The notes beneath the pieces are model-generated. The model was given only the letters and a program-made list of their open reading frames with translations. It was not told where the DNA came from and searched no databases. A stretch of DNA of 64,000 nt from positions 4,213,367-4,277,366 of the forward strand of contig NW_026089623.1 in NCBI RefSeq assembly GCF_024586455.1, written 5' to 3'. Below are positions 1-11,002 of this stretch, piece after piece (within the stretch, counting starts at the first letter, position 1; the number at the start of each line of letters is the position of its first letter). Origin of the DNA: Bactrocera neohumeralis (taxonomy: Eukaryota; Arthropoda; Insecta; Diptera; Tephritidae). Made by a program: the position numbers and the translations under genes.

Positions 1-59
1 ACAGATTTTCTTAAATTTGAAAATACCAGTACAACAAAGACCTTAAGGATTCAATGAAA

Positions 60-499
60 TGCGATAACAGATCAATTATCATATACAATTGAGTCAATAT
101 AAGCAATATCCGACATAACCAAACGCCAAATACTTTCGTCGGTGGCAAAACTTTTCGAGCAAAAATCCTCGTTCAAGAATTGTGGTAAGATGGCACCGAA
201 TGAGATGAACAGGTAAAACCTGTACGTTTAACAAAATGGATTCAATTTGCTAACAATCTACATACTATGTATATCAGAAATTAGAATCCCTCGATGGGTA
301 AACTTCACCCCTAACATTAACGCAGAATTACACGGTTTCTGTGATGCGTCTGAAAAAACTTATTGCGCAACAGTCGACAGACACACTCAGTACGACAGCA
401 AAATAGCTTCACATCTTTTGGTAGCCAAAGCTAAAGTTGCACCTTTGAAGACACTAGTGACTAGCCGTGACAGGCTTGAACTAAATGGTGCTCTCTGTT
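60..499 (+). pseudogene. BEL/Pao retrotransposon pol fragment (RT to RNase H), left part
   Basis: Readable from about 250 to 490 as the Pao-type segment between reverse transcriptase and RNase H. It has the family blocks RIPRWV, ELHGFCDASEKTY and, near the end, APLKT and LELNGAL. Weaker in-phase pieces upstream (VRAKILVQELW-like, about 120-200) are broken by frameshifts and stops. The frame is cut at 499 by a minus-strand RTE insertion and resumes near 1499 with LLAKL. No protease, integrase or LTR is present, so this is an inactive internal piece. The family call rests on recalled BEL/Pao block motifs and is fairly sure; the left edge is a guess. Confidence 0.75.
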
Positions 500-1498
500 C
501 TTCTTCTTCTTAATTGGCGTAGACACCGCTTACGCGATTATAGCCGAGTTAACAACAGCGCGCCAGTCGTTTCTTCTTTTCGCTACGTGGCGCCAATTGG
601 TTATTCCAAGCGAAGCCAGGTCCTTCTCCACTTGGTCCTTCCAACGGAGTGGAGGTCTTCCTCTTCCTCTGCTTCCCCCGGCGGGTACTGCGTCGAATAC
701 TTTCAAAGCTGGAGTGTTTTCATCCATCCGGACAATATGACCTAGCCAACGTAGCCGCTGTCTTTTAATTCACTGAACTATGTCAATGTCGTCGTATATC
801 TCGTACAGCTCATCGTTCCATCGAATGCGATATTCGCCGTGGCCAACGCGCAAAAGACCATAAATCTTTCGCAGAACTTTTCTCTCGAAAACTCGCAACG
901 TCGACTCATCAGTTGTTGTCATCGCCCAAGCCTCTGCACCATATAGCAGGACGGGAATTATGAGCGACTTATAGAGTTTGGCTTTTGTTCGTCGAGAGAG
1001 GACTTTACTTTTCAATTGCCTACTCAGTCCGAAGTAGCACCTGTTGGCAAGAGCAATCCTGCGTTGGATTTCCAGGCTGACATTGTTGGTGGTGTTAATG
1101 CTGGTTCCAAGATAGACGAAATTATCTACGACTTCAAAGTTATGACTGTCAACAGTGACGTGAGAGCCAAGTCGTGAGTGCGCCGACTGTTTGTTTGACG
1201 ACAGGAGATATTTCGTTTTGCCCTCGTTCACTGCCAGACCCATTTTCTGTGCTTCCTTGTCCAGCCTGGAGAAAGCAGAACTAACGGCGCGGGTGTTGAG
1301 GCCGATGATATCAATATCATCAGCATACGCCAGCAGCTGTACACTCTTATAGAAGATGGTACCTTCTCTATTTAGTTTAGCAGTTCGAACTATTTTCTCC
1401 AGAAGCAGTTTGAAGAAGTCGCACGATAGGGAGTCGTCTTGTCTGAAACCTCGTTTGGTATCGAACGGCTCGAAGAGGTCCTTCCCGATCCTGACGGA
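500..1498 (-). mobile_element. RTE-clade LINE, 5'-truncated copy A
   Basis: The minus strand encodes the 3' half of an RTE-type endonuclease/reverse transcriptase. It covers RT motifs downstream of the palm start, the YADDIDII active-site region (about 1290-1330) and the conserved C-terminus with YLGTSINTTNN, GHGEYRIRWNDELYEI and GRGRPPLRWKDQVEKDL. The 3' end is a short GAA-type run (CTTCTTCTTCTT on the plus strand at 500-512), as usual for RTE. The copy starts abruptly inside RT (about 1498), the usual 5' truncation of target-primed insertions. It sits inside the BEL/Pao frame, flanked on both sides by CTGTT, a likely short target duplication. Frameshifts and stops make it inactive. Confidence 0.85.
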
Positions 1499-1639
1499 GC
1501 TGTTAGCAAAATTAATTTCAATAGTTCAAACCCATCTCAAATTAAACGATCACAAAATTTACCTCTGGTCAGACTCAGAAATAGTTCTAGCATGGTTAGA
1601 AAAACCGCCCTATACTTGGAAGCAGCGTTTGAAAAACTA
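1499..1639 (+). pseudogene. BEL/Pao pol fragment (RNase H start), right part
   Basis: This is the continuation of the Pao frame after the RTE insertion: LLAKLISIVQ, then YLWSDSEIVLAWL and KPPYTWKQR, the RNase H block that follows LELNGAL in BEL/Pao elements. It ends at about 1640, where a long-TIR element begins. Together with 60-499 it is one Pao segment split by an insertion. No intact product is possible. Confidence 0.75.
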
Positions 1640-1935
1640 CGCTACTCTCGTAGCATTTCATTTTACTCTTGCTACCGCTCTCACTTTGTCGGGAGCCACA
1701 GCATAGCCTTAGCATAACAATGTAAAGTATGTGCTCTACTCTGCTCCGAGTTTTGTTAGGTAAAAAACTTTAGCTGGAGCGGGAGCATAAAATTAAATTC
1801 TGCGCTATGCTCTGGCGTAGCGGTAGCAAAAAATTGGGAGCGGTAGCACAGCAGAGCTAATGAAAATTTTCATGTGCTACAACTCCCGCATGTGTTTGTT
1901 GTTTTTTTTTCTTTTTTGCTATTTTCTGTCATTTA
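1640..1935 (+). repeat. Left terminal inverted repeat of the 1.9 kb element
   Basis: Left arm, inverted match to 3228-3537. It contains GCTACCGCTCTCACTTTGTC about 35 bases in and short internal repeats of GGAGCGG/GTAGCGGTAGC. The poly-T stretch near 1905-1917 corresponds to poly-A in the right arm. Confidence 0.75.
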
Positions 1936-3227
1936 CAAGTATGGTACAAGTTGGTATATAAAAGAAAGTCGTTTATAACTCAACAATGGCTGAACCGATT
2001 TGGCTTAAAATTGGTGGGGAGGTAGCTTAGAAGCAGGGTAAGGACATAGGATAGGATTATCTCTTTATGCTAAAATTCAATACAACTCATAAATATAAAA
2101 ATTATATTTCAAATCATAAGCATTTGTTCAAAATTTATGTAAGAATCATTTGAAAATTTTAGTAATTCAAAAATAGAAAGAAATAAGTAAAAATTTTCAT
2201 ATCCAAACATGCTTAGTATATGGGTTATACTGATTTTGCTCCTTAACCAGGTAGTTTTCTTTTAAGACGAACCCGTCCGATATATTTAATATCACAACAA
2301 AAAATGGCATTGAAATTTTCTTCGTCAAGGCAGTGCGGATACTTTGCTAGATTATTGGTCAAGGACGCAAATGCATTTATAACAAACCAAACGGAATATC
2401 TAACATAAAGATATAGCGGAATAATTGGAGTGTTGATAAAAAGGTTTATTATAATTTTAGTTATACAGAAATCGTTTCGATTCTTTGCAATATACATTGA
2501 AGTATGTATATGCGTACAATATCAAACTGATTCTTCCTAAAAAATGGTAAAATTACTAAATATTGGGAATGGTAGAATAGAACTGCAAATACGCAGTGCA
2601 ATGGATTAAAACTGGTACTGGTAATCAGTAGATGAATATTAACTACGTGTATTCCTAAAGATAAAGGCGAGGTATCTAAACCTGATTTTTCCACGAAATT
2701 CGCATTTTTGTGTATAACTGACAAGAGCTACAGCGTCTAAAGTCAAAGCAGGAATTAAAGATAAAAAACCAAGATTGTAGTGTATTTTCTATGGAAAATT
2801 TTTACATGCCTCGGTCCAGTTCTTAATGTTAATATGTAGGGCTAAAATTTTCAGGGAATTTTTTTTGGGGTTTTTCCAAGGAAATTTCGTGACAGGACCG
2901 AACAAAATTAAAAATTCAAAAAAAATAAAAACACCCTAATGTATATAAAAAGGGGTAAAGTATATGTAGTTAAAATTAATTTCGAAAATTCATAGTAATT
3001 GAGTATTGTAATAAATTTGGAATAGATGATGTTCTTGGTAATATAAAAATGGTAAATATTTTACATAATAAAAAAAATTTTGTAATTTATTCAATTATTA
3101 TCTAATTCGCTTTATTAATATATTTCTTAAAATATTTGATTTTAGATTTATAAAGGCACTTGACGCAACAAGTGCCAAAATGATTTGCATAACATTTTTT
3201 TGTTTGAATTATTCAATTAATTCATAT

Positions 3228-3537
3228 ATTATGACAGAAAATAGCAAAAAAGAAAAAAAAAACGACAAACACATGCGGGAGCTGTAGCACATGAAAATTT
3301 TCATTAGCTCTGCTGTGCTTACGCTCCCAATTTTTTGCTACCGCTACGCCAGAGCATAGCGCAGAATTTAATTTTTTGGTCCCGCTCCAGCTAAAGTTTT
3401 TTACCTAACAAAACTCGGAGCAGAGTAGAGCACATACTTTACATTGTTATGCTAAGGCAATGCTGTGCCTCCCGACAAAGTGAGAGCGGTAGCGATAGCA
3501 TAGCAATAATTTTAGAAATTTTGCTGCTACGGAGTAG
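3228..3537 (-). repeat. Right terminal inverted repeat of the 1.9 kb element
   Basis: Right arm, inverted match to 1640-1935, with an extra ~15 bases (an AAATTTCTAAAATTATT-like insert) near its outer end. The two arms differ by scattered substitutions and small indels, so the element is not a very recent insertion. Confidence 0.75.
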
Positions 3538-3578
3538 TAAATGAGAACCCTGTACATAAGTTTGGTAAGTTATATCTT

Positions 3579-3734
3579 TATATGTGACCTGGTCTACGAA
3601 AAGGGGGCTTAGGTGTCAAAAAAAAGAAGAACAATTAAAGAGATAACGAGAAACTGACGATTATTTTTAACAGCTTTTCCCAGAAAACTAGTTTTCGCAC
3701 GTTAGCCCCCTTTTCGTAGACCAGGTCACATATA
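3579..3734. mobile_element. 156 bp MITE with perfect 31 bp TIRs
   Basis: The first 31 bases (3579-3609, starting TATATGTGACCTGG) are the exact reverse complement of the last 31 (3704-3734). The core is about 94 bases, AT-rich and non-coding. The tips lie in TATA/TA context, consistent with a TA target as used by Tc1/mariner-type transposases, but the boundary of the TA duplication is ambiguous. No ORF, so it would depend on a transposase supplied elsewhere. Confidence 0.8.
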
Positions 3735-3859
3735 ATTATTTGCTTTGGGCATTAGAAGTTTTGATAACATCTCAAAAGACAAAACCGTCACATAGATTCA
3801 CATACGTAGGTATGCATGTAATTATGTGTACGTGTAAAAAATATGTATGTAATTTTGTG

Positions 3860-5031
3860 TGTATTCACCATGCGCCAAATCTTGGAAAAGACCCGTGAAA
3901 GAAGAATCGACACACACCACCTCTTCGTCGATTTCAAAGCCGCTTTCGACAGCACGAAAAGGAGCTGCCTTTATGCCGCGATGTCTGAATTTGGTATCCC
4001 CGCAAAACTGATACGGCTGTGTAAGCTGACGTTGAGTAACACCAAAAGCTCCGTCAGAATCGGGAAGGACCTCACCGAGCCGTTCGATACCAAACGAGGT
4101 TTCAGACAAGGCGATTCCCGATCGTGTGACTTTTTCAACCTGCTTCTGGAGAAAATAGTTCGAGCTGCAGAACTTAATAGAGAAGGTACCATCTTTTATA
4201 AGAGTGTACAGCTGCTGGCGTATGCCGATGATATTGATATCATCGGCCTCAACACCCGCGCCGTTAGTTCTGCTTTCTCTAGACTGGACAAGGAAGCAAA
4301 ACAAATGGGTCTGGCAGTGAACGAGGGCAAAACGAAATATCTCCTGTCATCAAACAAACAGTCGTCGCACTCGCAACTTGGCTCTCACGTCACTGTTGAC
4401 AGTCATAACTTTGAAGTCGTAGATAATTTCGTCTATCTTGGAACCAGCGTAAACACCACCAACAACATCAGCCAAGAAATCCAACGCACGATAACTCTAG
4501 CCAACAGGTGCTACTTCGGACTGAGTAGGCAATTGAGAAGCAAAGTCCTCTCTCGACAAACAAAAACCAAACTCTATAGGTCAGGCTATATGGTGCAGAG
4601 GCTTGGACGATGTCAACAACTGATGAGTCGACGTTGCGAGTTTTCGAGAGAAAAGTTCTGCGAAAGATTTATGGTCCTTTGCGCGTTGGCCACGGCGAAT
4701 ATCGCATTCGATGGAACGATGAGCTGTACGAGATATATGACGACATTGACATAGTTCAGCGAATTAAAAGACAGCGGCTACGCTGGCTAGGTCATGTTAT
4801 CCGAATGGACGGAAACACTCCAGCTTTGAAAGTATTCGACGCTGTACCCGCCGGGGGAAGCAGAGGAAGAGGAAGACCTCCACTCCGTTGGAAGGACCAG
4901 GTGGAGAAGGACCTGGATACGCTTGGAATAGCCAATTGGCGCCACGTAGCGAAAAGAAGAAATGACTGGCGCGCTGTTGTTAACTCGGCTATAATCGCGT
5001 AAGCGGTGTCTACGCCAAGTAAGAAGAAGAA
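3860..5031 (+). mobile_element. RTE-clade LINE, 5'-truncated copy B (best preserved RT)
   Basis: It starts abruptly in the RT domain (FTMRQILEKTRERR) and runs to a GAA-rich tail (AAGAAGAAGAA, about 5021-5031). Similar bases flank both sides (AATTTTGTGTG before, AAATTTGTGTG after), a probable target duplication of about 10 bases. The copy begins at the same RT block at which other copies also have breaks. It holds two long open segments, described separately. No poly-A tail is present, as expected for RTE. Confidence 0.85.
3870..5002 (+). pseudogene. RTE reverse transcriptase C-terminal half, frameshifted
   Basis: The first frame (to about 4580) carries LFVDFKAAFDS (motif A), GFRQGD (motif B) and LLAYADDIDIIG (motif C, catalytic YADD), then NEGKTKYL and the YLGTSVNTTNN block. 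Near 4578-4588 a small deletion removes bases seen in other copies (the KSLIIPVLLYGAEAW stretch) and shifts the frame. Reading resumes from about 4601 with TTDESTLRVFERKVLRKIYG through GRGRPPLRWKDQVEKDL to the stop at 5002. The catalytic residues are intact, but the endonuclease is missing and the frame is broken, so no active enzyme is expected. Confidence 0.85.
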
Positions 5032-5308
5032 ATTTGTGTGCACGTAAACAAATTTGAAAGAATCATTCGCATAATATTTGTAAATTTGTCTACACACAAC
5101 TGTGTATGAGAATATACACCCCCATTGCTTCAAATATATATATACATGTCTACAACATATTGATGAAAGAGTCTCCGACATTTCAAAATATTATTTTCCT
5201 GATTTTGTCGTATCATAATCCTATGTGCATAATAGTTCATAGCGCTGACATTTTTATTGACTTCACGTTCTGAAGAGAAAAAAAAAACAAATGGAAATTT
5301 AAATCATT

Positions 5309-5720
5309 TCATACTAATTCTTGTAAAACAAAATTGGAAGAGTATATTAAACACAACAAACACTCACGTGGGTTTGCAGGATCTACTATTTTTAAATTAA
5401 TAGAGTATCCATCTTCATCCCGACAAAACAAAATTGGGTACTGTAGGGCATCGTAAGAGCGATGTGTTTCACAAACACGTTGTAATTGATTATTTCTTCT
5501 ACGCAATACAATGTCACGTGATTGAAACTCATCGCCGACAATCACCACAGCAACTTCATTATTTATAGGTGCATTAAATCTTCGTTCGTGTTCTCCGATT
5601 GGTCTTCTATCAGCACGAATCACGATTTTATGATCATCAGACGGCATCTGATCAAGTGCTGTGCGAAAAGTATTAATCAAATCATTATGTTCATGAAGCT
5701 CTTGCTCTTCGTGGCATTTT
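5309..5720 (-). pseudogene. Helitron protein fragment (Helitron-like N domain)
   Basis: Minus-strand open segment (123 codons, 5680-5309) containing IVIRADRRP, GEHERRFNAP, EVAVVIVG, RDIVLRR and ETHRSYDALQYP followed by EDGY. These are the hallmark blocks of the Helitron-like N-terminal domain in insect Helitron proteins. Upstream bases to about 5720 continue the same protein in another frame. No Rep (HUH) or helicase motif is joined to it here, so it is an isolated fragment. It lies just left of the duplicated block that begins at 5851. Confidence 0.8.
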
Positions 5721-5789
5721 TAGAAGAAACTAAACAAAAGATAATAAAGAACTTCAGTAATAAATTGATGAAATCCAGCAAATTCTGGT

Positions 5790-5998
5790 CTCGAAAAGCA
5801 CCAAACAGTCACGAAAAGACACGAAAGATGTTAAAAATATGCTGAAAATGTGTCAAAATTCAATTAAAAATTGGCCAAAAAATCGAAATAATTTTTGTCT
5901 GCACTCGAAAAGCACCAAAAAGTGACGAAAAGACACGAAAATCTGCTGAAAATGTGACAAAATTCAATTAAAAATTGGCCAAAAAGTTCAAGTAATTT
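5790..5998 (+). repeat. Two-copy 114 bp tandem repeat
   Basis: The segment beginning CTCGAAAAGCACCAAA at 5790 recurs at 5904, and both copies run through CAATTAAAAATTGGCC. The left edge of the large duplication (5851/12510) falls inside the first copy. In the second block (12510 on) only one and a half copies are present. Confidence 0.75.
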
Positions 5999-7330
5999 TT
6001 AGCTCACTAATCGTACATTAAACAAAAAAAATTCACTCAATTTTTTAATTTTTTTCACAAAATATCAAATTTGAGATTATGTCACAAAATCATATGATGC
6101 ACTTGTAACATTCAGAACACTTGCTTAGCAAAACAATTGATTTTTATCTCTTTAATCATTGTTTTTTTTACATTTGTTTTAACAAAATATTCAAATTAAA
6201 ACGATGATTAGAACGAAAATTAATTTATTTTTATCAAAATACTCACCAAAAAATGCAAAGAAATTAATATTTTCAAAAATCGATTATGATGAGATCAATC
6301 ACCAATGACGTCCAAAGAGAAAAGAGAAATGATAACAAATTGCTATTTGCATCACTCCGTGCAATGCTCTCCAATACACAAACGACTAAAATGTATTCAA
6401 TACTAATGAATGTAAAAGCAATGTATATTTCTGAGCATAATTTTCATTGAATTCTCAGCTCTGTTCACTCATTTCTGTTAAAATTTCTCCTGAAGAGTCA
6501 AAAGTGGTGAAATCCACTAATAGAAAATTCATGGCTCTTGACAGTTTACACGCTTGTCCGTAGTTGAACCTTCTTTATATTATATGTACGTTCTCTGATT
6601 CAAGCAGAAGCTGTAGTCTTACCGCAATTAACAAATATGCTTCCAAGCTATCACATAAATAGCAAGTATTAGCAAAAGGTTTCACACTTAAAGATAGCAA
6701 CTGCAACTGCTACCTCCTCGTTCAAATAGATTTTCTAATTGGTAGCGGTCTCATACCAAAGATAATACGCGAAGGTTTTGAGAAGATTTCAAACACACTT
6801 CTGACACAAAAATTTTACAGAACCAGTTACCCCGATACCAACTCAAGTAGAGGAAATTTCAAACGAATACCTAAATTCACAATTAAAGTAATTTCAAAAG
6901 TTAAGGAAACTTCCTCTCAAACAAAACTCTGGGGGATCAGTATTGTGAAAACATCTTTAAACCTACAACTACTCGAATAATGGCCGATATGTCGTATAAC
7001 TATCACTAGAGTCACAATTGTCCAACACCACACGTATTAGCGGAAAAAACAAAGTAAGAGTTACCATTGGCAGTCCCAATAATAAAAACACATACTACAA
7101 AACTTTTCAACTCCGCAGGGTGGCTCTCAGAAATAATTAAAAAAACCATTCTACACAAATCCTTGAGTGCTAGCGCGCTACTATTAGCCGATCCAAAATA
7201 AATTGCAAAAATCGCTATTAATACAGAAAAGGCAAATAAATCGCATAATAAACTGATAAAATGGCAAATACAGTAAATCGTCAGTAAAACCAAATAAATA
7301 CGCAAAATAAAGTTGCATATCTTAAACACC
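5999..7330. other. AT-rich sequence without recognisable gene
   Basis: Mostly AT-rich, repeated at 12640-13979. A minus-strand 105-codon ORF (7329-7012) is rich in hydrophobic residues, but I recognise no family in it and its AT-rich composition alone can produce such ORFs. About 80 bases near 6440-6520 recur in diverged form at 18355-18435 (shared CTCTGTTCAC and TGTTAAAATTTCTCCT), so part of it belongs to a dispersed repeat. Confidence 0.5.
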
Positions 7331-9373
7331 TACTTCTTCTTTACTGGCATAGACACATCTTACGCAATTATAGCCGAGTTAACAGTGCGCCACTCGTTTC
7401 TTCTTTTCGTATCTTGGCGCCAATTGGAAATACTAAGCGAAGCCAGGTTCTTCTCGACCTAATCTTTTGAACGGAGTGGATGTCTTCCACTTCCTCTGCT
7501 TCCACGGCGAGTATTGCGTCGAATACTTTCAGTCGCTGTCTCCAAATTCAATGAAATATGTCAATGTCGTCATATATCTCATACAGCTCATCATTCCATC
7601 GAATACGATATTCGCTTTCTCTCGAAAACTCGCAACATCGACTCATCAGATGTTGTCATCGTCCATGGCTCTGCACCATATAGCAGTACGGGAATAATGA
7701 GTGACTTATAGAGTTTGGATTTTTTTCGTCGAAAGAGGACTTTACTTTCCGACTGCCTACTCAGTCCAAAGTAGCACCTTTTGGCAAGAGTTAGAGTTCG
7801 AAGTTATGACTATCAATAGTGACGTGAGATTCTAGTGCAACGACTGTCTGTTTGATGACAGGAGACATTTCATCTTGCTCTCGTTCACTGACAGACCCAT
7901 TTGCTTTGCTTCCTTATCCAGTCCAGAGAAAGCAGAACTAATGACGCAGATGTTGAGGCCAATGATATCAATATCATCGGCATACGCCAGCAGCTTTACA
8001 CTCTTATGGAAGAAGCATTTTCTGTCAAAAACAGCTTTGAAATCCACGAAGATGTGGTGTGTGTCGATTGGTGTAGATCTGGTCGGTTTTTTGATTTTCC
8101 ATGTCTACAGCCACACTGATAAGTTCCAATCACTTTGTTAACGGTGGGATTTAATCTTTTACACAATACTCGATCTCACGGTGGTTGGCGCAGATTGTGG
8201 GGTCTTCCTTTTTGTGGATTGGGTAGAGCACACTCAAATTCCAATCGTTGGGCATGCTTTCGTACGACCATATTTTACAAAGAAGCTGATGCATGTTCCT
8301 TATCAGTTCTTCGCTGCGGTGTTTGAATAGCTCGCCCGGCAATCCATCGGCCCAGCCACTTTGTTGTAATTCAGACGGGTAATTGCTATTCGAACTTCTT
8401 CATGGTCGGACAATGAAACGTCTGTTCCATCGTCATCGATTGGAGAAACGGGTTTGCCTTCACCTGGCTTTATGCTTTCACTGCCATTCAGCAGGTTGGA
8501 GAAGTGTTCCCTCCATAATTTAAGTATGCTCTGGGCATCGGTTACTAGATCACATTTCAGGGTTCTACAGGAGTATGCTCCGGTCTTAAAACCTTCTGTT
8601 AGCCGCCGCATTTTTTCGTATAATTTTTGAGCATTACCACTGTAGGCCGGCTTGTTAAGCTCTGCATACTCACACACTTCGGCCTTCCTTTCTTTCTGTC
8701 TGCAAATGCGTCTCGCTTCCCTCTTCAACTCTGTGTACCTTTTCCATCCCACGCTTGTTGTGGTCGATCGTAAAGTTGCGAGATAGGCAGTCTGTTTTCT
8801 CTCCACTGCGATACGGCACCAGCTGTTCTTTTGCATTTTCCGAAAATCAATGGTTTCAGTTGCAGCTGTACGTAAGGAGTGTGCCATGCCGACCAAGAGT
8901 TTCCTTATACTGAGTTGTTGACGAGTGCTCTCAGAGAGCAGGAGTGCAAGCCGAGTAGAAAATCGTTGGACTATCTGTTGTGATTGCAACTTCTCGACGT
9001 CGAAACTTCCTTGTGTTTGTTGACGTTCGTTTTTTGCTGCAAAGAGGTGGGTGCGAATCTTGGCTGCAACAAGATAGTGGTCCGACTCGATGTTAGGACC
9101 TAGGAGCGTACGCACGTTAAGAACGATGGAGACGTGTCTTTGGTCTATCACAACATGTTCGATCTGGTTGGTGGCTTTTCGATCCGGAGACAGCCAGGTA
9201 GCTAGTGAATTATTCTATGCGGGAATCTAGTACTACAGATAACATTTCGGGCCCCGGCGAAGTCAATCAGTCTCAACCCATTTGGGGATGTTTCGTCGTG
9301 GAGGCTGAATTTACCGACCGTAGTGCAAAAGATACCTTCTTTGCCCACCCTGGCGTTAAAGTCGCCAAGCACG
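7331..9373 (-). mobile_element. RTE-clade LINE copy C1 with internal deletions
   Basis: The 3' end at 7331 (CTTCTTCTTTA) is the degenerate GAA-type tail. Going upstream on the minus strand it holds RT C-terminal pieces, LLAYADDIDIIG (about 7960-8000), the connector with KMRRLTEGFKTGAYSCRTLK, and endonuclease pieces with NIESDHYLVAAK and LGDFNARVGKEGIF (about 9320-9370). The RT palm is deleted between motif A (DFKAVFD) and the block just before YADD. It begins abruptly inside the endonuclease and abuts Helitron helicase sequence at about 9374. Multiple frameshifts make it inactive. Confidence 0.85.
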
Positions 9374-10050
9374 ATAATTATCGATGTCAAGGTATACTGC
9401 ATCTATTAAAATTTCTAAACTATGAACTATTTGGCCTAGAGACTCATAAAAAAGAATATTGCAATTACTCTTTATATTTGGAGTGGGGAAAAAGTCCTTC
9501 CCCAAGTTTAAGCAGTTGCTGTGTAAAATCATTATAAGTGATTCCATGAATATGAGCTTTCATATTTGTCCGTAATTTTATATTTTCAATCGAAGCCCAT
9601 AAGGGCGACGATATTAAGCATGCTTTGATGATATCTGCTCGCACACCTCTGTTAATGACAGGAAGAGTCTGTCGGAAATATCCAGCCAATAAAAAAGTTA
9701 TCCCGCAAAAGAGCAAAGGAGTTTCTACGGTCTTTTAATGTTCTGTCCACGGCCTCTATATGTGCTTTATGGCTTATGGTGCATTCATTCCACATAATCA
9801 ATGAGGCGTCTTGCAATAGTTAATCAAGAGGCCCCGTTTTTGCGGATAGAACATATTGATTGTTGTTCAAGATTTATGGATAACGGATGTTTAAAAGATG
9901 AATGAGCAGTTTTTCCATCCTTTAGAGTTGCAACAATTCCTGACGAAGCCACTGCTAACTTCCCTGTTTGTCTTATTTTAGCAAGTATTGAATTCACAAG
10001 AAACGTCTTGCCAGTGTTTTGGTTATTATTTTTTCAGTGTGTTGCCGCTT
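9374..10050 (-). pseudogene. Helitron Pif1-like helicase fragment, copy 1
   Basis: Minus strand, in order: Walker A block TGKTFLVNSIL (about 10020-9990), VASSGIVATLKDGKTAHSSF, Walker B region LIMW-EC (degenerate here, about 9800), DRTLKD, then FRQTLPVI (about 9670), KACLISSPLW, LRTNMKAHIHG and IDAVYLDIDNY (about 9400). This order is that of the SF1 Pif1-type helicase of Helitrons, which unwinds DNA during rolling-circle transposition. It is frameshifted in several places and ends where the RTE copy begins. Motifs V and VI are absent here. Confidence 0.85.
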
Positions 10051-10435
10051 AGCTAAATGTTAAATAACATTCTCTGTCTAAAGTTAGCATTCTCTGTTAT
10101 AAATAAATAATGAATGTCTTTTGAATTTACACTCGTAAGTCGGTTAAAAATTAACATATTCATATTTTTTTTTTACAAACCATCCTCATTGGATTATATG
10201 GTGGTTCAGACAATTTTTCTTTTCATGCAACGGTTTAGTCAGCTATAGCGAACAGACCAATACCCAACTTCATTTTATATATAAGATATGTAACTCTATA
10301 TCTCTCTTGATTTGTTTCAAGTGTTACAAGCAGAAATTAATGTGAATATGCATACTCTCCAGCGAATCAAACGCACTATACCGGATTCTCAAACAAGCGG
10401 GTAGCACATGTGGTGCAGGCCTGCGCTAACATGTA

Positions 10436-11002
10436 TCGGGTGATTTTTTAAGAGCTTGATAACTTTTTTTTAAAAAAAAACGCATAAAATTTGCAAAATC
10501 TCATCGGTTCTTTATTTGAAACGTTAGATTGGTTCATGACATTTACTTTTTGAAGATAATTTCATTTAAATGTTGACCGCGGCTGCGTCTTAGGTGGTCC
10601 ATTCGGAAAGTCCAATTTTGGGCAACTTTTTCGAGCATTTCGGCCGGAATAGCCCGAATTTCTTCGGAAATGTTGTCTTCCCAAAGCTGGAATAGTTGCT
10701 GGCTTATTTCTGTAGACTTTAGACTTGACGTAGCCCCACAAAAAATAGTCTAAAGGTGTTAAATCGCATGATCTTGGTGGCCAACTTACGGGTCCATTTC
10801 TTGAGATGAATTGTTCTCCGAAGTTTTCCCTCAAAATGGCCATAGAATCGCGAGCTGTGTGGCATGTAGCGCCATCTTGTTGAAACCACATGAGTCAACA
10901 TTTAAATGAAATTATCTTCAAAAAGTAAATGAACCGATGAGATTTTGCAAATTTTATGCGTTTTTTTAAAAAAAGTTATCAAGCTCTTAAAAAATCACCC
11001 GA
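10436..11002. mobile_element. Mariner/Tc1-superfamily deletion derivative with long inverted arms, copy 1
   Basis: Flanked by TA on both sides (10434-10435 and 11003-11004). TIR tips are TCGGGTGATTTTTTAAGAGC and its complement. The arms stay inverted-complementary for over 100 bases and extend into the last codons of the transposase (TTCATTTAAATGTTGAC near 10560 against GTCAACATTTAAATGAA near 10895). A 30-base stretch kept in copy 2 is missing from this right arm (about 10930). The centre keeps only the 3' part of the transposase gene on the minus strand. Confidence 0.85.
10562..10893 (-). pseudogene. Mariner-superfamily transposase, C-terminal part
   Basis: Minus strand reads MWFQQDGATCHTA, then ISRNGPVSWPPRSCDLTPLD and YFLWGYVKSKVY, followed after a frameshift by AEMLEKVAQNW and RMDHLRRSRGQHL. 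This is the C-terminal half of an IS630/Tc1/mariner DDE transposase: the middle aspartate lies in QQDGA, and the third acidic residue falls in the LTPLDYFLWG block. The N-terminal DNA-binding part and the first catalytic aspartate are absent, so it cannot be active. Confidence 0.85.

Larger units (their letters stand above)
1640..3540. mobile_element. Non-autonomous element with ~300 bp terminal inverted repeats
   Basis: Bases 1640-1935 and 3228-3537 are inverted copies of each other, matching along almost their whole length. Both carry runs of GCTACCGCT/GGAGCGG-type motifs, an ACTTTGTCGGGAG block near the outer side, and end inward at a GACAGAAAATAGCAAAAAAG-type edge. The outer tips are less alike (GCTACTCTCGTAGC against CTACTCCGTAGC). 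The AT-rich middle (1936-3227) has only two short minus-strand ORFs (84 and 87 codons), neither of which I recognise. I could not fix a target duplication. A non-autonomous foldback-type or hAT-like element is possible; the superfamily is not settled. Confidence 0.7.

Noticed and set aside
7012..7329. 105-codon hydrophobic ORF (minus), repeated at 13661-13978, as a membrane-protein gene
   Set aside because: AT-rich DNA readily gives hydrophobic ORFs. The repeat reflects block duplication only, and no family or gene structure supports it.
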